In this document: piece by piece, positions 22,710-34,800 of the stretch | How the letters are laid out: every line of letters starts with the position of its first letter | Numbering within the stretch: the stretch's first letter is position 1 | Assembly: GCA_013400975.1 (NCBI GenBank) | Contig: WBMZ01012670.1 | Location: 89,824-153,823 of the forward strand | Length of the DNA: 64,000 bases | Reading direction: 5' to 3' | Source: Atrichornis clamosus | Taxonomy: Eukaryota > Chordata > Aves > Passeriformes > Menuridae | The notes under the pieces: generated by a model | What the model saw: the letters and a program-made list of their open reading frames with translations, nothing else | Databases searched by the model: none | Told to the model about the DNA's origin: nothing | Translations under genes and position numbers: made by a program

Positions 22710-25700
22710 CTGCAAATAGAATTGCACAAGACATTTGTAGTATTAATGATTTCCTAAAGTAACAAAAAATCCTTGATCAGGAAAGACTTAGCTATACTTG
22801 ACTCTGCTGTGGGGCAGGAAACTCGATGTGGATAATCCCTCAAGTTCCCCAGCCAACACATTATTCTCTAATTCTTTTATTATTCTCCCTAAAGATCTCT
22901 CAGAGAAGAAGGGTTCCCAGGTTAAATCCTCCTGATTAGGAACAAGGATGCTTTGATTCCATTCACAGACAGGTCACCAACTGACTGCACAACCATCAGT
23001 GGGTAATTTTACCCTGGATGAATTGCATGTGCTTGCAAAGACAATCTCACACTGGGAAGCCTGCTGTCCACTGACTGCTCTTCATCTTGTATAATCAATA
23101 ATACCAAAGGAAAGCAAGTGGAAAGTACCACCCTTCTTATCACACACATGCAAGCCAAAAGCCAAGACCCTTAAATTCAACAGGAGGAGGGAGACAGGAG
23201 TGTTGCAGGAAGCTAAGCATTACCTAAGAAAGTGATTTTGGAAATCATCTGGAATGTAGCTATGTTTGAATGAGGGGGAAAGTGAGGCAGTCACTAACTC
23301 TTGCAGATTCAGGGACACAGGGCTGAGGAATCTGAGCTGTTAAACCCACGAGATTACTATCACGAGATAATAAACACAAGTCTGGTTCCTAATTGGAAAC
23401 AATGGGTCCAAATCTGGCTTTCCCAACACAAACAAAACTTCCCTTGAGACTGTTGGGAATTTTGCCCATGTAGGAATTGCAGGATCAGGTCCAAATATTT
23501 TGTTTACTTCAATTCTCTGTTCTCATTCTTACAAAACAAAGGCTGAGGACAGCAACACTAAATACTCCCACAAACTTTGCATTTTCTTTGTTTCTCCAGC
23601 ATAAGGCAACGCATCTCGTTTTTACCTTGTTCAAAACCCAAATGCTTCTGCTTCCCAGAGATACTTGTAAAACTGCCCACTATCAACATAATGCCTAAAT
23701 AAAAGACATAAAACACAGCCAGAAGAAAGGTATTATAGCTGTAAGAGACAGGAGTTTTCTCTGGGTTTTCTTCATCTTATTCATGTCTTTTCTACCAGAA
23801 AGAAATTGTATCTCAGGGATTTTCACAACAGAAAATTCAAGAAAACACAAAATGAATGGAAAAGAAGAGGATTTGCCAGTAGCATCATTCACTCTTGGCT
23901 TTATAAAATATGTATCATTAGTGCCTCTAATACCTGTTGAATTGCAATATTTAGTGAACTCTTGGGAGAGCTAAAGTCTTTGTCTCTACTATCTAAACTT
24001 CTGCAGATACACTGGAAAATGACACAGTTAAGATTTTTATTAATTATACATTTTATAAATAGATATAACAGATGTATAGATAAAGTTGTTAGATGCTTTC
24101 ATGTCAGAAATACAAACTTTTTAAAAAATATCATTTTCAAACAATTTTTAAAGTCACAAGTCAGATACGAGATTTCACACTTCACCCTCCCCTATTTTGA
24201 TGTGCTTCTTGTGCAGGTGTTTTACTGACAGTTTGATCTCATTCTGCTCAAAGAGCAGCTGATTTCTGTTCATTAATTTTAATTCATCTCACCATGTCCA
24301 TTAATTGATTGAATTAACTCAGTCCCTCAAACAGCACATTATCAACCCACAGCAGAAAGTTCAACCCTTAAATAAATGTGGTTTGTAAAATCTTCACTGT
24401 ATGGTTGGAATGTCATTGAAAACAGCTGGTGTACAATTGCAGTCTGCAAGCATATTCTCATGGCTCAGATTGCACTTAATTGCCCTAAATTCCACTTTCT
24501 TATCAAGTCACCCTGCCTGGCTTGCAGGAAGTTGGTTTTAAGCCTTATGAAGTGTGCTCTGTCAATCAGGGGAAGAATGGGATCATTTCAGTGTTAAAAA
24601 TTCGTGCTGGTCATTGATTTTTATTTTAGTTCAGGATGCAGCTAAGACAAGGACAAACACTGCACAGTGTGATTCCTTATGAAAATACATTCCCTTAACA
24701 CCATGGAATGTATAAAATGCATGTGGATGTGCATGAATATATATATATAGGGATACACATACCATTGTTCACTCTAATAAACTCTCAGACTTGGGCATTC
24801 ATGTTTTCATTTTGACCATTCAGGAAAAGAGTATTTATGTTACAGTCCACTCCCATACTCACAGACTGATGTTTATCAGCTTTTCCCATTAAAACTGTCA
24901 TGCCCCCCAAAACAAGATTAATAGAAGCCAACATTACTTCATGTTCTTGGCACTTAAATGGAACTAAGGCATCAAGTCAAAAAACTTCCTAAATTGGGAG
25001 GAGCAGAGAAGTGGACTTTTATTCCCTTCATTTCAGGAGTATATGTTTCATATTTACTCTTAGCTATGATAAACCAGATGTAATTTATTGTTAAAGTGTG
25101 GAATATAAATTCCACGAAGTTCACACTCATGGAAATTGCCAGTTCTATCCCACTTAAGAATCTGTCTCTCTGTACTGCAGATAAAGAAATAATTAGGTCT
25201 CTTAAAGCAAATGAAATGTATGTGCAGTTGGTGAGACTTCCGGCAAAGTAAATCCCAATTCCATACACTTACTCTGTATATACGAAACCCTCACGGGTTT
25301 TCAGTGGTTAGTCTGATTGGTGTCCCCTTACCAGCCCAAGAGAATGTGCAGTTAGTAGGATTGTGTTACTGTTATACTTGCATTTTTCTATTCTTCTATC
25401 ACTTTGGGGTTGATCATATGGTTTACGTCAACTTCTGCTAGACATCTCTTTTGGGTGCAATTCCCAGTGCAGGAGCTGCCCTCATCCCTACTGTGAACAA
25501 GGAGGCCCCTCCATCGTGCCAGACTGCATAACAGAGGTGTCCCTGGGGGCAGTTTGTGGCATGGGGCAGGAACACAGTATTTGGATTAATTAGCAAGAGG
25601 CATTTACTCCCTGGCTGCCACACTAGGCAGCAGTTCCTCTCCAGCTCCCTGCATTCAGTTTTGAAGACTGAGGCCCTGGGGAGAACTGCAGTGTTTGGGG

Positions 25701-28700
25701 ACATATGGTCCTCATCAGATCAGACTGCAGGAGCTATGGGCAAATGGAAGTAGCTACATATTTGCCCCACTGCTATTTTTTCCAGTAAATTCATAGCTAC
25801 AATGAACCATAAACTAGCATCCTCCGTTCCTGCAAAACTAATGAAGAGAAGAAAGCACCACCAAAAGCCTTTTTTGAAGACCTCCAAAGGCAAATGCCCA
25901 AAGCCATCATGAATCTCTTCCCACAAAGGGCTTCCTGACTCCCCAGGTCAGGGCAGCTTTTTCAATGCTTTGGAGCTATCTTAGCCCCACTACCTATCTG
26001 ACCCTGCCCACTTCCAGCTGTGCATGTTAAGATACATGTGCGTGTTCAGTCTCACAGGTGTTTAAAACTCATTTTATTCATTTAAGCTTGCTGCATTTAG
26101 TGGTTTTAAGCAATAGTTTGCAGGAAACAGTACTGCATATAACAAGTACAGGAAAAACCTAATCATACACCACAGATTGGATCACTTTCTTCCCCTCATC
26201 ATCCTCCACCTCTGGCCTGTGGATGTGCAGAACTATGTGTAATTTTTTGTCACTTGCAGACACTGGTGTGTCTTGTTGTTGTACTCTAACACATGACTCT
26301 GTTTCCAGGGACTTTTACCATCAAAACTCTTAAAAAAACCCCAACAACTTACTGTGTCTCCATACATTCCTTTATGACCTTAATTTAATTTCTAGAGCTT
26401 AAGAATGGTTTCCAAGTCAGTGTAGTAGCATGTAAAATGGCTTGGGGCCCTTTTAGGTCAGATAATAATTTCTAATGGATTACTTGTCCTCTTTATTTCC
26501 TGTTTTAAAAGTATTGCTTAAATTGCTATACAGGGATCTATTTTCACAACATCTTAATTTTTCTCCACATTATTATGACATGTTTTCAAAAATAATAATG
26601 CATAGATCACTGGCTTCATCAGAAACATATTTAATTGCATATTGCACCCAAGAACAAAAGGATTCCTTTAATTTTCTCATTCTAAAAATCAAACTGCCAA
26701 TTTTCTAAGTGTTTGTAATCCACTGAATGAAATATAAATACTAGAGAAGTACAGATAAGACTATCACTCCATTTCTAGAAAATGCCCTCTCCTGAGTATT
26801 TGAAGCCATCAGTCAATACCAAACCCCAAACCGCATTTTTTTTTTCTGCCTGAATAAACCACATGTAAATACTTTCAGAATGAGGACCTGATAAATTTAC
26901 TCCTAATAAATAATTTACAGTTCCATATGTGTTTCCTTGCCAACGGTTACTGTTTAGTGAAACAAAGAAAAAGTGGGAAGTAAAATTCTGTGCAAGTAAC
27001 ACAGAAACCACAGTAACATATTCAAAGCTTCAGCACCAGGGAAATAGTGGCAGTATGCTTAACATCACGTATTCAAAGCTGACTTTAGTCATAAGGTTTA
27101 AAAAAAGAGAACATGGAGAAAAAGGAAAACCATACCAAAAGTCACCTGTTGAAGCAATCCAAATTTGAACTATTGACTGTAAGATGTACAAAATCTCAAC
27201 AACCTCTCAAGTTCAGTTTGTTTTTCAGTTTCATGAGAACCTTTGCCGAAATAGTTACTAGGGGACAGCAAGGAAGCCACTTGCCCACGCCACGGCAGCC
27301 TTGCCTGCTCAGAGGCCTCAAGATTGAAGAGAATAACAGATGAAGGGCTGGAAATAGGCAAAATACCTACAGAAGCGTAAACACAACACAATTCAGGAAA
27401 GGAAAACCTCCAAGAAAAATGTGATGGGAAGGTATGTGGGGAAGAACAGCTACCTGAATTTCTTGCACAGCAGTGCCACTCACTACGGCAGCTGAAATGC
27501 ATCTGTAGCTCTGAAGCCCTGGGGTCAGCGGCAAGGTGTGGACTGAACACAAAGCTACCTGTCCTTGCCCCACTCTCCCGTTCTACCCGCAGGAGAATGA
27601 CTCCCATAAACATGAGACAGGGGTGGGGAGAGGAGCCTTCTGACAAAGCTCAGCTCCCCAGAGGCTTGAGGAAGTGATTGGTTTTGCATATGAGGACCAC
27701 AGTGCAGAGATCCAGCCCACCACAGCTAGCAAATTCCCCAAATTCCTCTTTTCTCTCAAGAATTCTCTGATTAGCTGGGAAGATAGTTTGGCGTGTAATG
27801 TGGAAAGAAAGGTCATCCTGCCTGCGGAAGCCTGGTTCGTATACAATGTCCTAGAAAGGCTACTTTTTGTTTTCAGCTGCTGAGAACAGCTTTGGCTGCT
27901 GCAGACAGTGTCCCTGTAGGAACAGGAGTGGGGACGTTTGCTCCAACACTAGATGCTAACAGCAAAACATCCAAATATTGCATTGGATGGGTCTTCTGTA
28001 AAAGACTATTTTTGGAAACCACATATTTATGTGCCTTTAATCCACTAGTTGATCCAAGTTAGCTTCTGTCATCAGCATTACACAGATGGCAGCTACCACA
28101 TGTTACTTTCCATTTGCATTTCACATCAGCTTAAAATGAAGACAATCTCTCCAGCGAGAAGCACAGGAGGCAGTGTGTGCAGCCCCGGGGCTTTCAGGGG
28201 GGACAAAAGCAAGACCCAGGCTATTTCGATGCAAGTAGCTCCTTGACTACTTTTTACATTAAATAAAGATGCTCAAGCATCAACAGAAAGTCTCTGGTGT
28301 TCCTCCCTCTGCTTGTTTGCTCATAGATGAGCACATCCAGCCACCCTTACATCCAGCTACCCAAGGAGGAACGAAGTTGAAAGTGAAACAGGGTCAGCCA
28401 CCTGGAAATTACACTTACTTTACATAGGAATATATATAGGAAATTGCACTGGAAATTAAATCTCTGCATTATTTAACTTTTTGCTACAGCTATAAACAAT
28501 AGAAGAAAAAGACAGGAAAAAAGGTCATTCCCATGCTTTCACTGGGGAGAAATGACATGGAAATGACATCACTGACATCACTATCCAAAGTATACGTTTG
28601 TGTCTGAAGCTCCAAGGCCATTTCCTAATGAAGCACATGTGCTTTACTAGGTTTATTTTGAAACGCTATTTGCTTATTTTCCAGCCATGATCAAAAGAAC

Positions 28701-29090
28701 ATTCAGAGTGTTCTGTAGGAGGCACTTGAACCCTGTAGACCAGAACATTTTTTTCCTTGCCCCAGAAGCAGCCAGCAATAATATCATTTGTACAATAAAC
28801 CCGACTGCATGAAATGCTCTGCTCTTTTCTACCAGTAAATAGATATTGCATGGGGAACTGTGGCCCTTGTGTGGCAGGACGGGGCTTTCTCCCCAAAGGA
28901 TGCACAGCTCCCCTTGGTGTGTATTACTGGCTGTCAGTGGTGTCTTCCCCCAACCTCCAAACCCCTGAGCCTCTTGCCAGATGCTGTTGCTTAGTAGCTG
29001 TTGCCATAACACTGGCTCTTCCAATATCTCCAATAAAAATGTTACAAAACATGCAAATCCACTGTGAGAAGCTGAGAAAAAGAATCCTAC
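22710..29090 (-). other. NUAK1: NUAK1 intron 4 (6.4 kb)
   Basis: The borders are GTAGGA and TATTTGCAG. It is AT-rich and mostly unique, with a short (AT)n run near 24738-24749. No exon, RNA gene or clear transposon was recognised. Open frames seen here, for example near 27170-27646, lack recognisable protein features. Confidence 0.9.
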
Positions 29091-29156
29091 CTTAATATTA
29101 AAATTGTCATCAAGAAGAATGTTTTCCAATTTTAGGTCCCTGTGGACAACACCGTT
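29091..29156 (-). CDS. NUAK1: NUAK1 coding exon 4: catalytic loop (residues 152-173)
   Basis: This is a 66-nt exon of exactly 22 codons in phase 0 at both ends. It encodes NGVVHRDLKLENILLDDNFN and two further residues. The catalytic loop HRDLKLEN is intact: Asp158 is the proton acceptor (human Asp178), Lys160 contacts the phosphate and Asn163 binds magnesium. The acceptor is TTGTTTCAG and the donor is GTAGGA. One position differs from the human protein as I remember it (Phe in DDNFNIK, Cys in human). The exon is small enough to be missed by gene finders that rely on exon length. Confidence 0.95.
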
Positions 29157-30432
29157 CTGAAACAAGGAAGAAAAAAATGGGGGAGAACATGAGAAATTAT
29201 TGGGAAAATTAAAGGTGAGCTGGCAGGGTGGTCCATGCATCTACATTTCAGGGCTGATTTCACTGTCATAACACTCATGGCCCAGGGACTAGTGACAGGC
29301 ACTGTATTAGTCACTTGCTGTGTGGTTAAGGGAAGAATGACTGGAATCTGTCCTCCCACAAAGACTCTAAAACAGCATGGGGGGTGGGGGACGGAGGGCT
29401 GGGGGGGGCCTTTTCAGAACTTAATTTCATCCTGGATCCTGCCCCCACTGTGTGAAAGCAATATATTCTTCCCAGGCATCAGAAACCAGAATCTGTCAAT
29501 GATGTTAGCCCCTACAAAAGCCCTCATTCCTCCAGTGTGCAGCCACGTGGGTCAGAAGAGTTATAATCCTGAAGGACTGTAAATGTTAGGGATGGAAGTG
29601 AACAAGCTGGGTTTAGGTCAGAGCCTTCTTTAAAGAAATTTGGGAAAATTGACTGCATCAGGAATGGCACTGTACCTTTTCAGCACTATGCAGTGAGGAC
29701 TTTGAAAAAACCCCTTGTTTATCAGAATTCAAGTAGAGATTTAAGTGTTTGAGAAATCAAATAAAAAATTGTGTTAGCTGCTCATTGCCTTTAGTCTCAT
29801 ACAAGTTTTGGCTCTATGCAGTTGTTTCGTAATGAGGCATAAAAGGTCCGTGACAGCCAGTCAGCTACCTTGGGTTTAATTGTTTAAATTGTCATTCCAA
29901 GTGGGTACCATTACCAAATGGTATCTTTCCTGCTACATGTGGAAAAGTTACTTTTACTCATCCAGAATGCTAAAGCTCATGCATGAACCTCATACCTTTC
30001 TCTTGGCTTTTTCTTTCCTATATTATATCTCCTATTCTAAAGCTGTTCACCAGCATATTCAAATTGCAAACTAACATTTGTTTGAAAGTATTAATATTAA
30101 TGTTGTAGAGGTTGTATGGGATGCCTTCTCTAGTTGGTGTTGTAATTTTTGTTTTTTAATGTCAGGAGAATTATTTCAAAGGCAAAAATGCAAATTTTTG
30201 TAGGGCTAAAGTAAGGGTGTGGTTGGTATCTGCATAAACCAGGAAAACATCATTAGTCTTTAAAAAAGGCACTAGTTCACTGTAGCACTTTTAATGAAGA
30301 TCTCCTGTTGTACTGATAAAATCATATGCTCTGATACTTAATAATGAATGCTGTTGCCTCAGACATGTTTTGAAATATATGCCAGTGCTCAGACTTCCAG
30401 TAGCATTTTTTAATACGAAATCCTTGGCTCAC
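29157..30432 (-). other. NUAK1: NUAK1 intron 3 (1.3 kb)
   Basis: The donor is GTGAGC and the acceptor is a pyrimidine-rich run ending TTGTTTCAG. It contains a short G-rich run near 29381-29408. I see nothing else in it. Confidence 0.92.
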
Positions 30433-30584
30433 CTTGTGGCAGTAATGCACAGCAGAGACGATCTGTCGGAAGAAGTGCCTCGTCTCTCTTTCGCTTAATC
30501 GCCGCCTCTCACTGATGTAGTCATACAGCTCTCCTTTACTTGCATACTCCATGATGATCACAATCTTATCTTTATTCTCAAACA
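30433..30584 (-). CDS. NUAK1: NUAK1 coding exon 3: hinge and helix E (residues 101-151)
   Basis: The exon has 152 nt. It starts with the last two bases of the Val101 codon after a TGTGCAG acceptor and ends at HYCHK before a GTGAGC donor, in phase 0. It encodes [20 protein letters not shown], with the hinge around Met112-Glu113-Tyr114-Ala115, then the basic [14 protein letters not shown] stretch and the helix leading to the catalytic loop. The residues agree with human NUAK1 as I recall it, with no differences noticed in this exon. Confidence 0.96.
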
Positions 30585-30936
30585 CTGCACAGAATAAATG
30601 AAAAGAAAAAACACCACAGTTGATTCAACACATTTGAAAACTGACACTTTAAAGAGTGAAGAAGACTCAGGATGTCTGAACACATCCCAGAACACCACTG
30701 CAGCCTGGAAAGATGTACAACCAATCCCACCGCAAAAAGCAAGTTCTAAAGCTACTTTTTACCAGAGGAAGATTACAGCATCTCAGACCAAGAGAAGGAA
30801 GTTGAGGTTATCCTCACTTTCATATGGCTACATGAAGGAAGTTCTTTGTCTCAAATTATATGGAATCACAGGGTGGCAAAGTCAACTTATCCTAATGAGG
30901 TGAAGTAGGCACTTGTGCCAGTGACACCTGAATACC

Positions 30937-30951
30937 AACTAACTAACTAAC
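30937..30951 (+). repeat. (AACT)n short tandem repeat
   Basis: Nearly four units of AACT. It is followed at 30953-30974 by a 7-base inverted repeat (AGCTCCT / AGGAGCT). Confidence 0.8.
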
Positions 30952-31679
30952 TAGCTCCTGCTCCAGTAGGAGCTTCCTGTTACCAGTAGACCTCTTGAGG
31001 CCAGAAGACCAAAGCAAACAGGTGCCCTGATATCATTTGGAAAGGGTTAATAGAAGGCATAATAAACTCTTGTCTTCAATGATGGTTTGATACAGGACTG
31101 CCACTTGACTTACAGTGACTGTTGGTTGGCTTTCACCTACCATCAAACACCAACAAATGAAATTATACGTGTCCTCTTCCATCCCAGCTCTGTGCAAGAG
31201 CATGGCTGGCATGGACACCTGAGCTCACTGTGGCTGTAACACCTCCAGAATGGTACAGCTCTTGTCAGTGTAGCTCTCTACCTCATCCCATGCACCCAGC
31301 TCATCCTCAAGCTTACTTATCTCCTGCCTCCACCACATGTGCCACTGCATGCCACAGATTGCATGCTGTAATGTCCTGTCACTTGCGCGGGGCCGGCACA
31401 AATGCACAACTCCAACGTAAGCAGTGCAAGGAAAATTCATCTGATACACGTCACAGCCTGACTCTTCTTTGGGGCTGAGAGTACTCTGTGTCATATGCTG
31501 TCAAGGACTTCACTGTAAGTGGCAGATAACTAGTATTAAATCTAGTAAAGCAGGCTGTTAATAGTCTGGAATTGCTGTAATGCCCTGGCTGCTAAATAAT
31601 TCTTCCCTTTTGTCACCAAAAATCCACTGCAACCCATTGGAAACCTCCTGCACCTGCCATAAATAACCACTGCTATATG

Positions 31680-31860
31680 AAAATATGGTGATTTTCCTTT
31701 TCTTTTTATCTGCGGCAGCAGACTGCTGAGGCTAGGTCACGTTGGCAGCAAGGCATATACAAATTAATGAGGGTAAAGGGTTTATTACAAATAGATGTTA
31801 GCTTTGACCAGCCCTGCTGTAATGATGCCTTTCTGTATTTCTTTAGCAAAGCTCAGCCAG
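31680..31860. promoter_or_regulatory. Possible conserved element in intron 2
   Basis: Unique sequence with an AGGTCA nuclear-receptor half-site, an AAATTAATGAG homeobox-type site and a TTTATTAC core close together. No alignment was available to test conservation. Confidence 0.2.
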
Positions 31861-34800
31861 TAGACTTTAGAGATTTAAAAAAAAACAGAATCAAGCTTCG
31901 GCTTTTGCAGTGAAATACGAAGCTGCCTCTCTCAACACACAGATATTTGCTTCTCTTAGGCTTTGTCTCATGTCCTCTCACACCTTGTCACTCAAATCTA
32001 CAAGCCAAAGCCTCTGCAGTTCACTCTAACACCCCTGAACCCCAGCCAAACAGCTCTGATAAAAGGGAGAGCAAACAGCCAGATAAAATTGGCTGCTTAC
32101 TTGTCTGCTGGCCTCACTGTACCCCAAAGCAGAGGCTCCTGCCAGTGATTACATCCTATGTGCATCCTCATTAGCAATAAGCTTCGGAAACTGGAAAAGC
32201 CGTCTCTGGATGGCTTGCACATACAGTATCCTCTCCAAGAATGACAGACTGATATTGTCTGGGAAAAACTGAACATGCCCCATGTCATACAGGGAAGTGC
32301 TGTGATGTGTTACCAATAAAACAGTAATGCACACATTCGTTTCCCTAAGCTCGGAAAGGCTGGTTAGGTACAGGCTTGTTTAAGAAGCTAAAAAGAAATA
32401 GCTTCAGTAAGCTGAGACAAATCACTGAAAACGCTGCTGTGTAAGAGGTCTGATGTAACACAAACAGACAAACAACACGACAACAAAAAAACCAAACCCC
32501 CACCCTCCAAAAACCCCAGCTGATACCATGAGTTAGGGGTTATTTTATCATGCACATACAAGTGAAGTCGCCACATGGCACAAATGATCTCAGTGCACTC
32601 TCATGGGAATGCACATCCCAAGCAGTTCCAACCAAGGACAACCCTCAGGTCAGAGGCACATTTGCCCTTGGTTCTTCCTGCCCCTCTCCCCCAGAAGCTG
32701 ATGGCCTACCAGGTGTTCAGTGCTGCTGATGCCAATGATAGCAATAGCAGCCCTGCCAGGATGGAGCATTCTTCCAGGCTGTGTTTTTATTAAGGTTTTG
32801 CCTTCACCACTCAGTCGTGTTTTTTCAAAGCATTCTTGCTGTTCTGAAGTTTTAAATTCCAAAAAATTTTTTTTTTTAAACTCAAATTTGCCATATTAAT
32901 ACAAGTCCTGATCCAGATATATTTTCCAACATTTCTACATAAATGAGGTGGCAAGAACTTGGTTTGGAGGAATGTGCATGTAAAGGCACTTTCCATTTCT
33001 AATTTTCTCTTATACCCTCTAGGAAACTGAAATAATACCAAATTGAATTCAGGAAAGCATAAATCCCTTTTCCAAATTTCCAAGTTTTGTCTCAAAGCCA
33101 CACAAGAATCAATGAGAATAGAATTGTTCCAGTAACTCATATCTGACTTTTAGTTTGCTAGCACACATGGGACAAATTGGCACATTTTTCTTCATAAGGG
33201 ATCCCTGGGAAAGGGAAACTATCCTAGAACTTAGATGACATTACAGAGGCCTCCTCAGCATCAACATAGCTGAACAATTACAGAATTAAAAAGCAATTTA
33301 TTTCTTCACCAAGGAGCAGAGGTGAATAGGGAGGCATTTTTTTACAACTGCGTCATTTCAGTTCAGACCACCTCCACCGTATCAGCTGAACCTCATGAGT
33401 GAGCACACAGCTACTTTCCTGCAGAGGGAACTGAACAGCAGACAAAAAAATCTAAAATGAGAGCTGCAGCTGAAGGAAGAGGAAGTTGAAAGGCAGTGGG
33501 ATTTATGTCTATACACACATACCATCTTAGAGAGTAATTCAGTGGTCAAGACTATTGGGCACATGACAAGGTGGTATTCTGGCAAGTCTCAGACCATCAG
33601 CCAAGTACACCATGAATTTTCACAGTAATATTTAGAATGTCAGGCAGGTTTCACACAGGCACTTCTGAACTTCCCTTCCGAGCACAGCATGTAGTTTTAT
33701 AAATATATGCTCAAGAAAGCCTTGTGGCTAATGGCTGGGGGAAGAGAGGAGGGTATTAATTAAAGGCTGGATTGACTTACTGCAAATAATAATGAGGTAA
33801 TAAATATACTGCCCTGTTAGCAACTGGGCTGTAACCTGGGGGCTGCTGACGGATGGGTTGCCTCCATATAGCTTCTGGGACTGCTCAGTTCACTCTTTGT
33901 TTTTGTTGCAGATGATTTATTATTACCTGCCATCGTACTGCGTATTCATTGCAAAACTCACCTCCACCTAGAAGTGTGCCTGAACCCTGGCTGCACCTAC
34001 AGCCAACAGAGAAGCATGGCTTTGGCAGGATGCTGCACCCCAGGAACATCCCAAAGCTGGCTACTTTGGGGATGCCCGTGTCATACAAGCCTGCTCCTCA
34101 ACCCTGAGCAAGGTCAAGAGAAGGAGGCCACGTACAAGTAAGGTGGGGATGCTCCCGCTTCTTTCAAACCATCAATACTCTGCAAACAGCTGGACAAGTA
34201 AGATAAGTGCAGAACTAGCAGTATCAACTCCCAGACATGGATAGCAGGAGAGATGGTCTGTCAATCAAAAATCGAGAGATGGGAGTTGCTTAGATACAAG
34301 GCATGAGCTCCATCTATTAGAGGAGACAGCAGCAGGAGAAATCCTTGCTACCGGCTGTGTGTCATTTATTTCTGAGCAACCGTGTTTATTTTCACCACTC
34401 TGCAAGCTGAGTTACACTGAGAGAGCTGCAGCAAGACCTTGGTGTGGTGGGAGGGCTGCTGCACTACCTCAGCCACAGTGGTCAAGTGCTGCAGAGCAGT
34501 GGTTGCAAATTGCTGCTACTCCTTAGCAGACAGAGCCTGCCAGTTGAAGGATTGACTTTGGAGATGGCTACACTTCATGTGGCCACAGGGGAGGAAGCAG
34601 GGACAGCAGTGCGAGAGCACATCAGGAACCAGGAGCAGGAATGGCGAGCACCTCAAGGTGCGAGGAGCAATGTGATTGTATCCCCAGCAGACGAGCAAAG
34701 TACGAGGACATTGGTCACAGCAATGTGGAAAAACAGCATTTTCCAGTGGGCTACAAGCTTGCTTGGGCTTGGTCTGTTCACCCCAAAACCTTTTGCAACC

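Noticed and set aside
22389..22727. 112-codon minus-strand frame containing DFG and TFCGSP
   Set aside because: Not a separate gene. It is NUAK1 exon 5 with read-through beyond the GTAAGA donor.
28674..29240. 188-codon open frame on the minus strand
   Set aside because: Only its NGVVHRDLKLENILLDDNFN part is real, as NUAK1 exon 4 (29091-29156). The rest is read-through into introns 3 and 4.
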